A DNA stretch of 64,000 nt from an uncultured Muribaculaceae bacterium (lineage in GTDB: Bacteria > Bacteroidota > Bacteroidia > Bacteroidales > Muribaculaceae): contig CAJTPK010000009.1 of the NCBI GenBank assembly GCA_910578075.1, positions 1 to 64,000 on the forward strand, written 5' to 3'. Below are positions 18,312 to 26,050 of the stretch, in pieces; within the stretch, counting starts at the first letter, position 1, and every line of letters starts with the position of its first letter. Below the pieces are notes generated by a model that was not told where the DNA came from, ran no database searches, and worked only from the letters and a program-made list of their open reading frames with translations. Both the position numbers and the translations under genes were made by a program.

Positions 18312-19340
18312 TTATTTACGTATCTTAAAGAGCCATTCGCGGATAGGAGAGAGCTTATAAGCATAATCAAATGAATACATGTGTTCGCTTCCTTTGCCAT
18401 CATCGGGTAAAACCGATTTCGGTGTGAAGTTGATTATATTTATCTGAGCTCCTTTTGACAGCATTGCTTGTGCGAGGGAATCTTGTTCAGCTTGCGGGAG
18501 TTTTGCGCTCCAGGTGGAGTACTCGTATTTAACGCCATCTTTATCAGCTGCTTTTTCTAAGGCAAGTACATTTCCAAAGGAACTTCCATTTTTGCCGGCT
18601 GTGACAAAAGTAAAGGTATGTTTTGCAAGTTCTCCGAATTTATCTGTGTCCCAATGACAGTCTACGAAAATTGATGCCGCAAAAAGATCAGGATAAGTTA
18701 TGTTATAGTACATTGAAATCATACCTCCCATTGATTGTCCGGTAGTGTAAAGTCTGTCGGAGTCAATATTATTCTTATTGACGATATTTCTGAGAAGGCG
18801 TATAACCATATCCACTTCCTCTGTGTGCTCGTATGCATCATTGACAGCAACTCCGGAAAATTGAGGAACAAGTACATAACATGGATTCTTAGCCTGAGAT
18901 TCATCTGTAGCCCAGACCAGGGCTCCGTATCCCTGTGAAAGCGGTCGTGTTGCATCAGTGCCGGGAGTGCTTGCATCTGCCATAAAAAGCACAAGAGGAT
19001 ATTGTTTGTCGCTGTTGCTGTCCTGTGGTGAATAGAGGTTGTATTTCAAACTTTTACCGGTTTCTTTATCTTTATACTCGAATTGTTTGAATTTTGGGGC
19101 AACATTTTTAATCAAGGCTTGCAATGTCTTGTCACCACTCTTGTCTATTACCGGACCTCCACCGGGTGTGCCGAGTTGGGGACCTCCAACTTTTGCTCCT
19201 TTATTGTTGTGTCGTTCTGCATTGCCGGCCTGTCTCTGGTCTGAATTATTATTTCCGGAGCAAGATGCGCACATGACCGGCATTGCGCATACTATTGAAA
19301 GCGTCAGCATGGCTTTCAAACAGATTCTTTTTGTTTTCAT
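18312..19340 (-). CDS. Alpha/beta-hydrolase lipoprotein, possible siderophore or peptide esterase
   Basis: The 342-residue protein has a lipoprotein signal (lipobox-like CASC), then a low-complexity linker and a PHB-depolymerase/prolyl-oligopeptidase-like hydrolase. The nucleophile elbow is TTGQSMGGMIS; the final His may be that in GSEHMYSFDY. It should face the periplasm or cell surface. It converges on the Xus-like operon, so a role in cleaving ester siderophores (as the periplasmic esterase IroE does) is possible, but it could as well act on dietary esters. A regulated promoter with an inverted repeat lies at 19521-19553. Confidence 0.72.
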   Translation of the reverse strand: MKTKRICLKAMLTLSIVCAMPVMCASCSGNNNSDQRQAGNAERHNNKGAKVGGPQLGTPGGGPVIDKSGDKTLQALIKNVAPKFKQFEYKDKETGKSLKYNLYSPQDSNSDKQYPLVLFMADASTPGTDATRPLSQGYGALVWATDESQAKNPCYVLVPQFSGVAVNDAYEHTEEVDMVIRLLRNIVNKNNIDSDRLYTTGQSMGGMISMYYNITYPDLFAASIFVDCHWDTDKFGELAKHTFTFVTAGKNGSSFGNVLALEKAADKDGVKYEYSTWSAKLPQAEQDSLAQAMLSKGAQINIINFTPKSVLPDDGKGSEHMYSFDYAYKLSPIREWLFKIRK

Positions 19341-19520
19341 ATTCCTGACGTGTAAAATGTTTTATTTGGAAGTTGTTTTCAGTTCCTTATTTAAAAGATG
19401 AAAATCTTGGCAAAGGTTTATAATATGAGGGTAAACGACAAGGATGTGTTGGTGAATACATTATTAATGACCCGTTTCATAAAAAACTTAATTCTATTCA
19501 TAACGTCAACTTGAAATGTG

Positions 19521-19553
19521 TTGACAAAGTTATAAAAAATAAGACTTTGTCAA
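19521..19553 (-). promoter_or_regulatory. Promoter with inverted-repeat operator before the hydrolase gene
   Basis: TTGACAAAGT (19521-19530) and ACTTTGTCAA (19544-19553) form a perfect 10-bp inverted repeat with a 13-base spacer. On the minus strand the same bases hold TTG and, 18 bases on, the -7 box TAACTTTG (19532-19525). The operator thus covers the promoter. The remaining 180 bases to the start at 19340 show nothing else. Confidence 0.5.
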
Positions 19554-19609
19554 AGAATAAATAAGAATAATAGAATTTTAATTGAGTAAGATGATGTAAT
19601 TGTAACAAA

Positions 19610-19640
19610 ACGACGGAGCATCGTGTGGACGCTCCGTCGT
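19610..19640 (-). terminator. Terminator of the CoA-disulfide reductase fusion gene
   Basis: ACGACGGAGC (19610-19619) pairs exactly with GCTCCGTCGT (19631-19640); in minus-strand sense the hairpin follows the stop codon at 19650 by 9 bases, and TTTTGTTAC follows it. Confidence 0.7.
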
Positions 19641-19649
19641 GGATTGTTG

Positions 19650-22094
19650 TTATATGAAGAGGTTCAGGTTTGCGTTGTCGGTGCGGCTCATGTATGTGGC
19701 TACACCTCCGATGGTTACATTGTCAAGAAGTTCCTCGCGAGTCACACCCATTACGTCCATTGACATCTGGCATGCTATGAATTCAACGCCATTCTTAATT
19801 GCGGCATCGCGAAGTTGTTCAAGAGAATCAATATTCTTACGCTTCATGATATGTCGCATCATTTTGCTACCGATTCCCGACATATTCATTTTTGATAATT
19901 TCAAAGATTTGGAATCGGAGGGTAGCATCATCGAGAACATTTTTCCGAATATATCCTTATTCACCTTGGGCTTATCTGATTTCTTTATAGCATTCAATCC
20001 CCAGAATGTGAAAAAGATTGTAACTTTCTCTTCTGTGGCTGCCGCCCCGTTTGCCAATACAAATGTTGCGAGTGTCTTGTCAAGGTCATCACTGAAAAGC
20101 ACAAAGGTCTTTCCTCTTCCTGTTGTTACCGCACTGTCTCTGTTGTGTCGATCCTCTGATCCCCGTTTTACGATAATCTTGTATTTGCCGCCTGCCGATT
20201 CTGACGAAAGGAATGTATTTCCTGTGGATTGACACCAGGATTCCGCATCACGCACGAATCCGGGGTCAGTGGCTATAACTTCCAGTGTGTTGCCATCATT
20301 TAGATTGTCCATTGCTTCTTTAAGCCGCATGATCGGACCCGGGCATGAGAGTCCGCAGGCATCAATTCTCACCATCGGTGCCGCTTGTGTAGCACATTGC
20401 GATGAATCTGTTTTTTCCGATGCATCAAAAGCAGCTGGTTGTGGCACTTTATAGTTGGCAGATCTATATGTCTTTATGCCACCTACAAGATTGCGCACAT
20501 TTTCGAAGCCATTGAGGCGAAGGATATTTGATGCAAGATATCCTCGAAGTCCGACTCCACAATATAATATGATCTGTCGGTCAGATGGGATCTCTCCAAG
20601 ACGCTCACGCATGGAATCAAGTGGAATATTTATTGCACCGGGAATTGAGCCTGCTTCGAATTCCATCGGAGTTCTGACATCAATGAGCAGATGTTCTGTT
20701 GCTTTGACATCGTTTAGCTCTCTCCAATAGATCGGTTTCATTTTTCCACTCAATATGTTGCCTGCTACATATCCTGCGATAGCGACCGGATCTTTAGCTG
20801 AAGAATACGGGGGAGCGTAAGCCTGTTCGATTCTTGTCAGGTCTTCCACTGATCCTCCGTTCTTGATTACCTGTGCTATCGTATCTATTCGTTTATCAAC
20901 ACCATCGAAGCCTACGATCTGGGCGCCAAGCAGTCTCCCATTATCGGGAGAGAACACAATCTTTATAGTCATAGGCAATGCATCGGGATAATAACCGGCA
21001 TGCGAAGACGGATGGATAGTCGCTGTAAGATACTTTTTACCCTCCTGTTTCAATCGCTTTGCCGCGATTCCTGTAGCCGCTACCGTCATGTCGAACACTT
21101 TGGCAATCGATGTGCCTATCGCGCCTTCATAGACAGTATTGTCTCCAAGCACCATATTGTCTGCCACAATTCTTGCCTGTCTGTTGGCCGGTCCGGCGAG
21201 ATAATTTAGCCATGGTTGTTGCGACACAGGATGTGTGAATTCGATAGCGTCACCAACCGCATAGATATCCGTCTCTGAAGTGCGTAGATATTCGTTCACT
21301 TTAATTCCCCGCATGGCTCCGAGTTCAATCCCCGCCTCTGATGCGAGAAGAGTGTTTGGCCGCACACCAATAGATAGAATAACCATATCTGCTTCTATCT
21401 TACGTCCATCTGCAAAACAAATCTCAATTCCATCATCGGTTTTTGAGAACGAAGCGACTGCAGTGTCAAGGTAAAGGCGCACACCTTTTTCGATAAGGTG
21501 CGCATGCACGATCTGTGCCATTGAGAAATCAATAGGAGCCATGACCTGTGGCGCCATTTCCACTACTGCTACTTCCGCGCCTGCGTGTCTGAGATTCTCC
21601 GCCATCTCCAGGCCGATGAAACCACCGCCTACAATTACAGCTCGTTTCACATCTCCTTTCTTAACTCGTGCTTTGATTATATCTGTGTCCTCAACATTCC
21701 GCAAGGTGAAGATGCCTTCTGTATCAATGCCTGGAAGGGGAGGTCTGACAGGTGATGCTCCTGGAGAAAGCAGAAGCTTGTCATAGCTTTCCTCATATGT
21801 GGCTCCTTGACGGGTTTTCACAGTCACAGTTTTCTTCGCAGGATTTATTGCTGTAACTTCCGATTTTACCCTGACATCTATATTGAATCTCTTGCCAAAA
21901 GATTCCGGAGTCTGAACGAGCAACTTTTCTCTATCAGTTATTACCCCTCCTATATAATAGGGCAGACCACAGTTGGCGTATGATATGTGATCACCCTTCT
22001 CAAACAATATTATTTCGGAATCTTCCGACAATCTCCTGATTCTTGCTGCGGCTGTGGCTCCTCCAGCCACTCCGCCTACTATAAGATATTTCAT
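19650..22094 (-). CDS. CoA-disulfide reductase / rhodanese / TusA / DsrE fusion protein
   Basis: The 814-residue protein joins four sulfur-handling domains. Residues 1-450 are a CoADR/NADH-oxidase flavoprotein: FAD site VGGVAGGATAAARIRRL, redox Cys42 in SYANCGLPYY (the CoADR active-site position) and the NAD site VGGGFIGLEMAEN near 158. Next is a rhodanese domain with active loop CGVGLR (Cys about 512), then a TusA domain with CPGP (about 583), then a C-terminal DsrE/F-like domain (about 660-814). It probably reduces CoA disulfides or persulfides and relays sulfane sulfur. It is divergent from an oxyR-like gene with an OxyR-type site between, so peroxide control is likely. Confidence 0.88.
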   Translation of the reverse strand: MKYLIVGGVAGGATAAARIRRLSEDSEIILFEKGDHISYANCGLPYYIGGVITDREKLLVQTPESFGKRFNIDVRVKSEVTAINPAKKTVTVKTRQGATYEESYDKLLLSPGASPVRPPLPGIDTEGIFTLRNVEDTDIIKARVKKGDVKRAVIVGGGFIGLEMAENLRHAGAEVAVVEMAPQVMAPIDFSMAQIVHAHLIEKGVRLYLDTAVASFSKTDDGIEICFADGRKIEADMVILSIGVRPNTLLASEAGIELGAMRGIKVNEYLRTSETDIYAVGDAIEFTHPVSQQPWLNYLAGPANRQARIVADNMVLGDNTVYEGAIGTSIAKVFDMTVAATGIAAKRLKQEGKKYLTATIHPSSHAGYYPDALPMTIKIVFSPDNGRLLGAQIVGFDGVDKRIDTIAQVIKNGGSVEDLTRIEQAYAPPYSSAKDPVAIAGYVAGNILSGKMKPIYWRELNDVKATEHLLIDVRTPMEFEAGSIPGAINIPLDSMRERLGEIPSDRQIILYCGVGLRGYLASNILRLNGFENVRNLVGGIKTYRSANYKVPQPAAFDASEKTDSSQCATQAAPMVRIDACGLSCPGPIMRLKEAMDNLNDGNTLEVIATDPGFVRDAESWCQSTGNTFLSSESAGGKYKIIVKRGSEDRHNRDSAVTTGRGKTFVLFSDDLDKTLATFVLANGAAATEEKVTIFFTFWGLNAIKKSDKPKVNKDIFGKMFSMMLPSDSKSLKLSKMNMSGIGSKMMRHIMKRKNIDSLEQLRDAAIKNGVEFIACQMSMDVMGVTREELLDNVTIGGVATYMSRTDNANLNLFI

Positions 22095-22110
22095 GCTGAT
22101 AATTTTTTTA

Positions 22111-22141
22111 CAAAGATATGGGTATAATTATAGATAAACAA
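22111..22141 (-). promoter_or_regulatory. Promoter of the CoA-disulfide reductase fusion gene
   Basis: Minus-strand TTG (22141-22139), 20 bases, then TATCTTTG (22118-22111): an exact housekeeping promoter. The leader to the ATG at 22094 is about 10 bases, which supports that start. Confidence 0.72.
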
Positions 22142-22152
22142 ATGGATTTTAT

Positions 22153-22160
22153 TATCTTTG
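22153..22160 (+). promoter_or_regulatory. -7 box of the oxyR-like gene
   Basis: TATCTTTG at 22153-22160 fits TAnnTTTG; the -33 region has no TTG. The expected transcript start falls inside the OxyR-type palindrome at 22162-22176, which fits autorepression. Confidence 0.5.
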
Positions 22161-22161
22161 C

Positions 22162-22176
22162 ATAGATAAAATCTAT
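22162..22176. promoter_or_regulatory. OxyR-type operator
   Basis: ATAGATAAAATCTAT is a 15-bp palindrome that matches every fixed position of the classical OxyR half-site pair ATAGnTnnnAnCTAT. It lies 2 bases after the oxyR -7 box and about 58-72 bases upstream of the divergent fusion-gene transcription start, positions suited to autorepression and activation respectively. A second ATAGAT lies at 22130-22135. Confidence 0.65.
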
Positions 22177-22189
22177 TGATTGCTTTAAA

Positions 22190-23116
22190 ATGACACTCCA
22201 GCAACTAAAATATATTGCAGCGATAGAGCAGTATGGCAGTTTTGTAGCTGCTGCCGAAGCGCTTGATGTTACGCAACCGACTCTTAGCGGAATGGTAGGA
22301 AAACTTGAAGAGGAGCTTGACGTAAGATTGTTTGAACGTAACAGCCGAAGAGTGCAGGCGACTTCCATTGGTAAGAAGGTCATAGAACAGGCGCGTAAGG
22401 TTCTCATGGAATCAGACAGAATTCCGGAAATGATAAGCGAGAGTAAGGGAGATATATCAGGAGAATTCCGACTGTCGGTCGGTCCCAGCATCGCTCCTTA
22501 TATACTGCCTCAGTTTATAAAAAGTTATCTTATCGCTTATCCAGAAGTTGTGCTGTCGGTTGAGGAGATGAGACCAGAGGCAATGATAAAGGCATTGAAG
22601 GAATCATCTGTGGATGCCGGGATAGCCACTACCGGTCATAGATGCCAAGGGATTCTGGAGATTCCGCTTTATATTGAACGTTTCTTTGTGTATCTATCCG
22701 ATAGTTGCCAGCGCAGGTTTCCCGTATTTTCTCCTGAAGATCTCGAACATGAGCATCTATGGGTGATGAAGGAGGTGCAATGTCTGAGGGAAAGTGCGTT
22801 CAGTTTCTGTAAAGGGCGGATAGGCAAACGTCATGTGTATGAGGCAGGAAATATCGATACACTAATACGTATAGTGGATTCTAACGGAGGATATACCATT
22901 ATTCCGGAAATGCATCTGCCAATGTTGTCGGATAATCAGCGTGGAAATGTTCGCAGGATTGACGGAGACCATCTGTCATTGAGGAAAGTTTCAATGTATA
23001 TACGAGAGGATTATGTCAGGGAGCGGATGCTGAACACGGTAGCCGATACCCTTAAGAGTTTTATGTCGGAGGAAATGATGGAACCATCATTGCTGAAGCG
23101 CGGCATAAGGCTTTAA
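22190..23116 (+). CDS. oxyR: OxyR-like LysR-family peroxide sensor
   Basis: The 308-residue protein is a LysR-type regulator: winged HTH at 1-60 (FVAAAEALDVTQPTLSGMVGKLEEELDVRLFERNSR) and a substrate-binding-like regulatory domain. Two cysteines in MKEVQCLRESAFSFCKGR sit at 198 and 207, with the same nine-residue spacing and nearly the same numbering as the redox pair C199/C208 of E. coli OxyR, so a peroxide-formed disulfide is expected. An OxyR-type palindrome in its own promoter supports the call. Target next door: the four-domain sulfur flavoprotein. Confidence 0.88.
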   Translation: MTLQQLKYIAAIEQYGSFVAAAEALDVTQPTLSGMVGKLEEELDVRLFERNSRRVQATSIGKKVIEQARKVLMESDRIPEMISESKGDISGEFRLSVGPSIAPYILPQFIKSYLIAYPEVVLSVEEMRPEAMIKALKESSVDAGIATTGHRCQGILEIPLYIERFFVYLSDSCQRRFPVFSPEDLEHEHLWVMKEVQCLRESAFSFCKGRIGKRHVYEAGNIDTLIRIVDSNGGYTIIPEMHLPMLSDNQRGNVRRIDGDHLSLRKVSMYIREDYVRERMLNTVADTLKSFMSEEMMEPSLLKRGIRL

Positions 23117-23459
23117 CCTTGTGCAAGGTAAGGCTCTGTGTATTTATAAAATGGTGCCTTGATAAGCGTCCAAAATAAAAGAGCGATCCTCACGGACAGC
23201 TCCTTGCTTAATTTAGACCACCTTGTGCAGGCTGTGTATTATAACCTCGAGGTTATGTGCTTGCGAAACTAACACGATGCAAATTTATAAAAAGATGTTA
23301 CAATAATAATGATAAGAATTACCTTGAATGATACACTTTTTTCCTAAGTGACTGAGAACTCATTCAAACTTTTATCGAATGTTAAAGATGAGTTCGGTAG
23401 TCCTTTTGAAGTTTCCGAAACCGCTGGAGCAAAAATACGCAAAGTAAGTGCCAGGATTT
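23117..23459. other. Intergenic stretch with palindrome and possible gene remnant
   Basis: This gap lies between convergent oxyR and the AraC gene. It contains a perfect 16-bp palindrome ATAACCTCGAGGTTAT (23241-23256), an imperfect hairpin GAGCGATCC-TCAC-GGACAGCTC (about 23181-23202), and on the plus strand a frame beginning at ATG 23309 that is interrupted by TAA at 23345 and then continues in the same frame to 23467 (ending AGAKIRKVSARISK). The last 39 codons could start at GTG 23348 and overlap the AraC stop. I do not recognise this peptide. Confidence 0.3.
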
Positions 23460-24359
23460 CTAAATAGCATTGCGACGGAATTCGTTGGGAGTCATACCTG
23501 TCAGTTTCTTGAATGACCGGCTTAGATGGTGAGGATAGTTGAATCCCATCTCGTATGCGATTTCACTTACAGTCTTATCGGTCTCAATTAATAACTCTTT
23601 TACTTTTGCAATTACTGCCAGTTGTATATGTTCAGAAGCTGTCCTCCCGGTTTCCTTTTTTATAAGATCCCCGAAATAGTTTGGTGAAAGGCAAGCTTTT
23701 TCTGCACAATATTGCACTGTTGGAAGTCCCTTGTCTGCAAGGTTATTGGAGTGTAGATAGTCATCAAGCGTTTTCTCGAATTTATCCAGAATGCTGTGAT
23801 TGGTGATTTCTCTGGTGATGAATTGCCTTTCGTAGAAGCGGGCACAGTGATTCATCATTGTTTCTATGTTCGATGCGATAATCTGTTTTGTGTGTTTATC
23901 GATTGCATGTTCGAGTTCTTCTCTTATTTCATGGAAACAGTTGAGAATGATTTGCTTTTCACGTTCTGACATATGTAACGCTTCATTGCTGGAATATGAA
24001 AAGAATGAATAGTCTTTCATCCTTTTGGCAAGAGGTGTGCCGTATAAAATATCGGGATGAAACATGAGTATCATCCCTTTGGGATTGATCGTTTCCCCTC
24101 CATCGTCAGAACCTGCAATCTGTCCCGGACCGATGAATACCATAGTTCCTTCCTGATAGTCGTATTTGCTACGGCCGTATAGGAGAGTGCCACAATCAAG
24201 TTGCTTGAAGTAAACGCAATAGAAGCCAAAAATAAGTTTCATATGCTTAATGGATGGTAATGTTGACATGTCTACCACATTAACAAGTGGATGGAGTGTC
24301 TCTACTCCGAGAATCTCGTTATAGTCCTGGATATTGTCGATATTAGTCAGTTCTGCCAT
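23460..24359 (-). CDS. AraC-family transcriptional regulator
   Basis: I choose the ATG at 24359 (MAELTNIDNIQDYNEIL), the usual start of this Bacteroidetes AraC subfamily, over the ATG at 24482, whose 41 extra residues look like translated leader. The 299-residue protein has an N-terminal cupin-like sensor region (about 20-150) and a C-terminal double HTH: PTVQYCAEKACLSPNYFGDLIKKETG and VSEIAYEMGFNYPHHLSRSFKKLTGMTPNEFR. It lies divergently to the 24612 gene; an exact 24-bp motif in that gap recurs before the FMN-protein operon at 28975, so these may be its targets. The effector is unknown. Confidence 0.88.
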   Translation of the reverse strand: MAELTNIDNIQDYNEILGVETLHPLVNVVDMSTLPSIKHMKLIFGFYCVYFKQLDCGTLLYGRSKYDYQEGTMVFIGPGQIAGSDDGGETINPKGMILMFHPDILYGTPLAKRMKDYSFFSYSSNEALHMSEREKQIILNCFHEIREELEHAIDKHTKQIIASNIETMMNHCARFYERQFITREITNHSILDKFEKTLDDYLHSNNLADKGLPTVQYCAEKACLSPNYFGDLIKKETGRTASEHIQLAVIAKVKELLIETDKTVSEIAYEMGFNYPHHLSRSFKKLTGMTPNEFRRNAI

Positions 24360-24489
24360 AGCATGTAATTTTTTGCAAATATAATTCAAATAAATCTTAT
24401 CTGTGAATACACGACTGAAATATCGATGATTAAGATACAACATTCCGTAAATATGGTTCATATTTTTATTCTGCACCATCAATAATTTC

Positions 24490-24513
24490 TAAATTAGTTT
24501 AAACAACTTCAAT
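24490..24513 (+). promoter_or_regulatory. 24-bp motif, copy 1 (candidate AraC-type operator)
   Basis: The 24 bases here, with core TTAGTTTAAACAACTT, recur without mismatch in opposite orientation at 28991-29014. This copy lies between the AraC gene and the 24612 gene, upstream of that gene's -7 box (24545-24552) at the distance of an activator site. In both places the motif has the same direction relative to the downstream gene. Confidence 0.6.
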
Positions 24514-24544
24514 TAATATTTGTGTTCATTTGGCGGGAATTATG

Positions 24545-24552
24545 TAATTTTG
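24545..24552 (+). promoter_or_regulatory. -7 box of the 24612 gene
   Basis: TAATTTTG followed by C at 24545-24552; the nearest TTG (24520-24522) is 22 bases upstream, longer than optimal, which fits a promoter that needs an activator bound at 24490-24513. Confidence 0.55.
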
Positions 24553-24611
24553 CAAAGAAATTTCAGCCGTAAAGGCTCGGTTTATCAGGCAATTTAACGA
24601 TCAAGGAATTC

Positions 24612-25955
24612 ATGAATAAAACTATTTCAATCAATTATGCAAGGTGTCTGGTATTGCTTTGCATATGTTGTTTATCCCATATTACATTAGCTCAGAGGAA
24701 GTATTTCGATGCCAGGGCATTCGATCTTAAAGGGCATGTTAAGGAGTGTACAATTATTGACGAAACTAATCTTTCAGGATTTGACGCTTTGTTGGCCGGA
24801 GGAACATCAATCACACGACGTTATCACTACGTTTTTATGGAAGATGGATCAATATTTGAATATTTGTCTGACAGGAATATTGACAAGACAGTACGGGATT
24901 CCGAAGGGCAGCTTGTTTCATATATATCAATGTCCTCCTATCCTCGGAAGTTTGAATTCACATATGACCCTGAATCCGGTATGCTGGCTAAGTCTAAAGA
25001 AATTGTTTTCAAAGACAAATCGATGAAAGAGATTGGTGGAGCATATGATAGAGAATATGTTTATTCTCAACAGGGTGTCATCTCTACTGAAAAAGGTGGA
25101 TATCTAAATGATGATACAAAGTATCAAGTGCTTCCAGAATGGATAGACTCTCATGGGAATTGGATAAAACGGAAAATAGTTGGAAGTGATCATTGGGAAA
25201 CGAGGGAAATAGAGTATTTCCCGGAAGAATTGGATATTGTGGCGGTAAATAAGTCTGAATCATCTGATTTAAAGAATAAACCAGAAAACTCTTCTATTGA
25301 ATATATTCCATATTCAGAAATTTCGAAATCTGCGGGAGATAAGGATCTGCAAGGGTTCAAAATGAAAGGGAAAATTCTGAATCTTGGTGAATTTGAGTTT
25401 CAGTGGATTCTTATGTATCTCAGTGGTTGGACGGGGTATGACAGTATGGAATCGGCAAGGGATTTCTTTGTAAAGGAGGGAATAGCAGGTGATGGTCTTG
25501 TGGAAAAGAATTTATATTCTGATACGAAAACAAATTCAATCCGTCCTTATGTAGATGTATTCTTGTCCGAGACTTTTGATGTTGAAGGGGGTAAGGCAAC
25601 TCTTGGCTCACGACAACAGATGAGTGGCATAATTTTTAACAGGAAAGATGATGGCAGTGAGAAAAGCATTCGAAGTTATATGAATCTTTATCCCCGGATG
25701 AAAGAAGGGACAGCACCGAGTTCCCAATGGAGCAAAAAGAATCTTAATAAAATTTTGAAAAATTATTACAATAAACTTCTTGAATCTCTCAAAAGCCAAG
25801 GGTATAATCCTCAGAAGAATAAACAAAAATATTATACTGAATCATATGTTTTTACAAAAAATGGAGTAGACTATACTGTATCATTAGATATGAGTGTAGA
25901 TGCCTGGAGGTGGAGTAATATTGAAATACAGGTGGATCGTACTATCAGGAATTAG
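24612..25955 (+). CDS. Exported protein of unknown function
   Basis: The 447-residue product has an N-terminal signal peptide (LVLLCICCLSHITLAQ). After it comes a stretch of the type FDLKGHVKECTIIDET, followed by beta-rich repeats (YHYVFMEDGSIFEYLSDRN, FEFTYDPESGML), reminiscent of the YD/RHS-like or toast-rack-like repeats in many Bacteroidetes exported proteins, but I recognise no defined domain. The C-terminus is beta-rich (VDYTVSLDMSVDAWRWSNIEIQVDR). It carries no lipobox. It has the 24-bp motif upstream and an MFS transporter behind it, so it probably belongs to the AraC-linked unit. Confidence 0.6.
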   Translation: MNKTISINYARCLVLLCICCLSHITLAQRKYFDARAFDLKGHVKECTIIDETNLSGFDALLAGGTSITRRYHYVFMEDGSIFEYLSDRNIDKTVRDSEGQLVSYISMSSYPRKFEFTYDPESGMLAKSKEIVFKDKSMKEIGGAYDREYVYSQQGVISTEKGGYLNDDTKYQVLPEWIDSHGNWIKRKIVGSDHWETREIEYFPEELDIVAVNKSESSDLKNKPENSSIEYIPYSEISKSAGDKDLQGFKMKGKILNLGEFEFQWILMYLSGWTGYDSMESARDFFVKEGIAGDGLVEKNLYSDTKTNSIRPYVDVFLSETFDVEGGKATLGSRQQMSGIIFNRKDDGSEKSIRSYMNLYPRMKEGTAPSSQWSKKNLNKILKNYYNKLLESLKSQGYNPQKNKQKYYTESYVFTKNGVDYTVSLDMSVDAWRWSNIEIQVDRTIRN

Positions 25956-26050
25956 GACTCTGCTTTGTGAGTAATGCTCATCATAAAAATGTTGATTGGA
26001 TGAAACGGAATCAGACTGGTAAGGAAGATGGATGTGAGATTTCGGGGAAT

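Noticed and set aside
18719..18994. Second frames opposite the lipoprotein hydrolase
   Set aside because: Shadow frames; the minus-strand frame with lipobox and GQSMGG is clearly the gene.
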